From Rhodoferax sp. (lineage in GTDB: Bacteria; Pseudomonadota; Gammaproteobacteria; Burkholderiales; Burkholderiaceae_C), in contig JAIFMR010000221.1 in the NCBI GenBank assembly GCA_020048255.1, forward strand, positions 1-5,507: DNA of 5,507 nucleotides. The letters are read 5' to 3'. Shown here piece after piece: positions 4,604 to 5,507 of this stretch. Below the pieces are notes generated by a model that was not told where the DNA came from, did not search any database, and saw nothing but the letters and a program-made list of their open reading frames with translations. Position 1 is the first letter of the stretch; the number at the start of each line of letters is the position of its first letter. The position numbers and the translations under genes were made by a program.

Positions 4604-5507
4604 ATGAAAGAAACCTCAACTCCTCCTATTGCGGGTCATTTGTTGGTGCAATGCCTGATTGAGCAAGGTGTCACTCACGCCTTTGGCGTGCCCGGTGAGA
4701 GCTTTTTGGCCGTGCTCGACGGCTTTTACCAATACCGCGATCAGATTCAGTTCATCATCAACCGGCAGGAGGGCGGTGCGGCTTTTATGGCCGAGGCCCA
4801 CGGCAAGTTGACGCGCCGTCCGGGTGTGTGTTTTGTCACGCGCGGACCGGGTGCTACCAATGCAGCCATTGGCCTTCACACGGCATTTCAGGACAGCACC
4901 CCCATGGTCTTGTTTGTCGGTGACGTGGCCAGTGACACGCGTGACCGTGAGGCCTTTCAGGAAGTCAATTTCTTGAGTTTTTTTGGGCCCAGCACGCAAG
5001 CCATGGCCAAACGCGTGGAACGCATTGACGATGCCACCCGCATTCCGGAATACGTGGCGCGCGCCTTTGCCACGGCCATGAACGGTCGTCCCGGGCCGGT
5101 GGTATTGGTGTTGCCAGAAGATATGCTGGCACAAGTGGTCGAGCTCAAAGGGGGCGCCGCGGGCCACTTGGCTGCCTTACCAAAGGTTCACTGCGTTGAG
5201 ACGCATATTGGCCTGGAGCCCTTATCCCTATTGCGTGAAATGCTCTCAAAAGCAGAGCGGCCTCTGGTTATTGCCGGGGGCAGTTGCTGGACGCCGGCTG
5301 CAGCACAGGCCTTGCAGTCCTTTGCCCTGGCCTGGCACTTGCCGGTTGCCAATGCGTTTCGGTTTCAGGACACTTTTGACAATCACCATCCCTTGTATGC
5401 CGGCGATGTCGGCCTGGGCATCAACCCCAGGTTGGCAGCGCGCGTCAAGGACAGTGACCTGATTTTGGCTTTGGGTGTGCGGCTCGGTGAGATCACCACC
5501 GCCGGCT
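4604..5507 (+). CDS. Thiamine-diphosphate-dependent enzyme, acetolactate synthase-like, N-terminal part only
   Basis: 301 codons are visible before the right window edge. Enzymes of this superfamily use thiamine diphosphate to cleave or join 2-keto acids and related substrates. The N-terminal pyrimidine-binding domain spans about residues 8-178: GVTHAFGVPGESFLAVLDG (22-40), the catalytic glutamate E56 in NRQEGGAAFMAEAHGKLT, TRGPGATNA (79-87), AFQEVN (117-122) and GRPGPVVLVLPEDM (161-174). The central domain starts near 205 (ERPLVIAGGSCW, 218-229; DLILALGVRLGE, 285-296). The C-terminal diphosphate-binding domain is outside the window. The FQEVN-FLSFFGPSTQ region and overall style resemble the many uncharacterised 'thiamine pyrophosphate-binding protein' paralogues rather than the biosynthetic IlvB, so I give no symbol. 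The ATG at 4604 has no clear Shine-Dalgarno sequence. The gene is transcribed away from the sulfur operon and may share its control region. Confidence 0.85.
   Translation, partial: MKETSTPPIAGHLLVQCLIEQGVTHAFGVPGESFLAVLDGFYQYRDQIQFIINRQEGGAAFMAEAHGKLTRRPGVCFVTRGPGATNAAIGLHTAFQDSTPMVLFVGDVASDTRDREAFQEVNFLSFFGPSTQAMAKRVERIDDATRIPEYVARAFATAMNGRPGPVVLVLPEDMLAQVVELKGGAAGHLAALPKVHCVETHIGLEPLSLLREMLSKAERPLVIAGGSCWTPAAAQALQSFALAWHLPVANAFRFQDTFDNHHPLYAGDVGLGINPRLAARVKDSDLILALGVRLGEITTAG

Noticed and set aside
4616..5167. 183-codon minus-strand open frame opposite the thiamine-diphosphate enzyme gene
   Set aside because: It lies wholly within the plus-strand frame carrying the conserved thiamine-diphosphate enzyme motifs. 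It has no domain of its own and no sensible ribosome binding context.

Overview
The window looks like a chromosomal segment of a Betaproteobacterium. Comamonadaceae, possibly a Rhodoferax-like organism, is my best guess. It rests on overall base composition, codon use and gene style, not on a marker gene. No rRNA, tRNA, CRISPR, insertion sequence or phage gene is visible.

Minus strand, about 4490 down to 1: five tightly packed genes that read as one operon. In transcription order they are: (1) an octaheme c-type cytochrome of the tetrathionate reductase (OTR) family, with eight CXXCH motifs and a C-terminal membrane anchor (2775-4394); (2) a four-helix membrane cytochrome b whose start overlaps the octaheme stop (2182-2778); (3) a small exported monoheme cytochrome c (1752-2144); (4) a YeeE/YedE-family sulfur-compound transporter (432-1676); (5) an exported rhodanese-domain protein cut off by the left window edge (1-403). 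Only short gaps separate them. One gap (cytochrome c to transporter) carries a hairpin that may tune downstream expression.

Control region, 4395-4603: this 209-base divergent intergenic region holds a perfect FNR/ANR-type palindrome, TTGAT-N4-ATCAA, at 4477-4490. A GAGAAT -10-like hexamer is correctly placed for a class II FNR-activated promoter with a transcript start near 4442. A small inverted repeat lies in the predicted 5' leader. This points to induction under low oxygen.

Plus strand, 4604 to the right edge: the first 301 codons of a thiamine-diphosphate-dependent enzyme of the acetolactate synthase-like superfamily, transcribed divergently. It has no obvious functional link to the sulfur operon.

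How the genes may work together (inference): the membrane cytochrome b would pass electrons from quinol to the periplasmic octaheme cytochrome and/or the small cytochrome c. The octaheme would reduce a sulfur oxyanion such as tetrathionate, or a nitrogen compound, since OTR-type enzymes also act on nitrite and hydroxylamine. The YeeE/YedE protein and the periplasmic rhodanese would handle the sulfur product, for example thiosulfate import and sulfane-sulfur transfer. The co-occurrence of electron-transfer and sulfur-handling genes under an apparent FNR site is the main point of interest.
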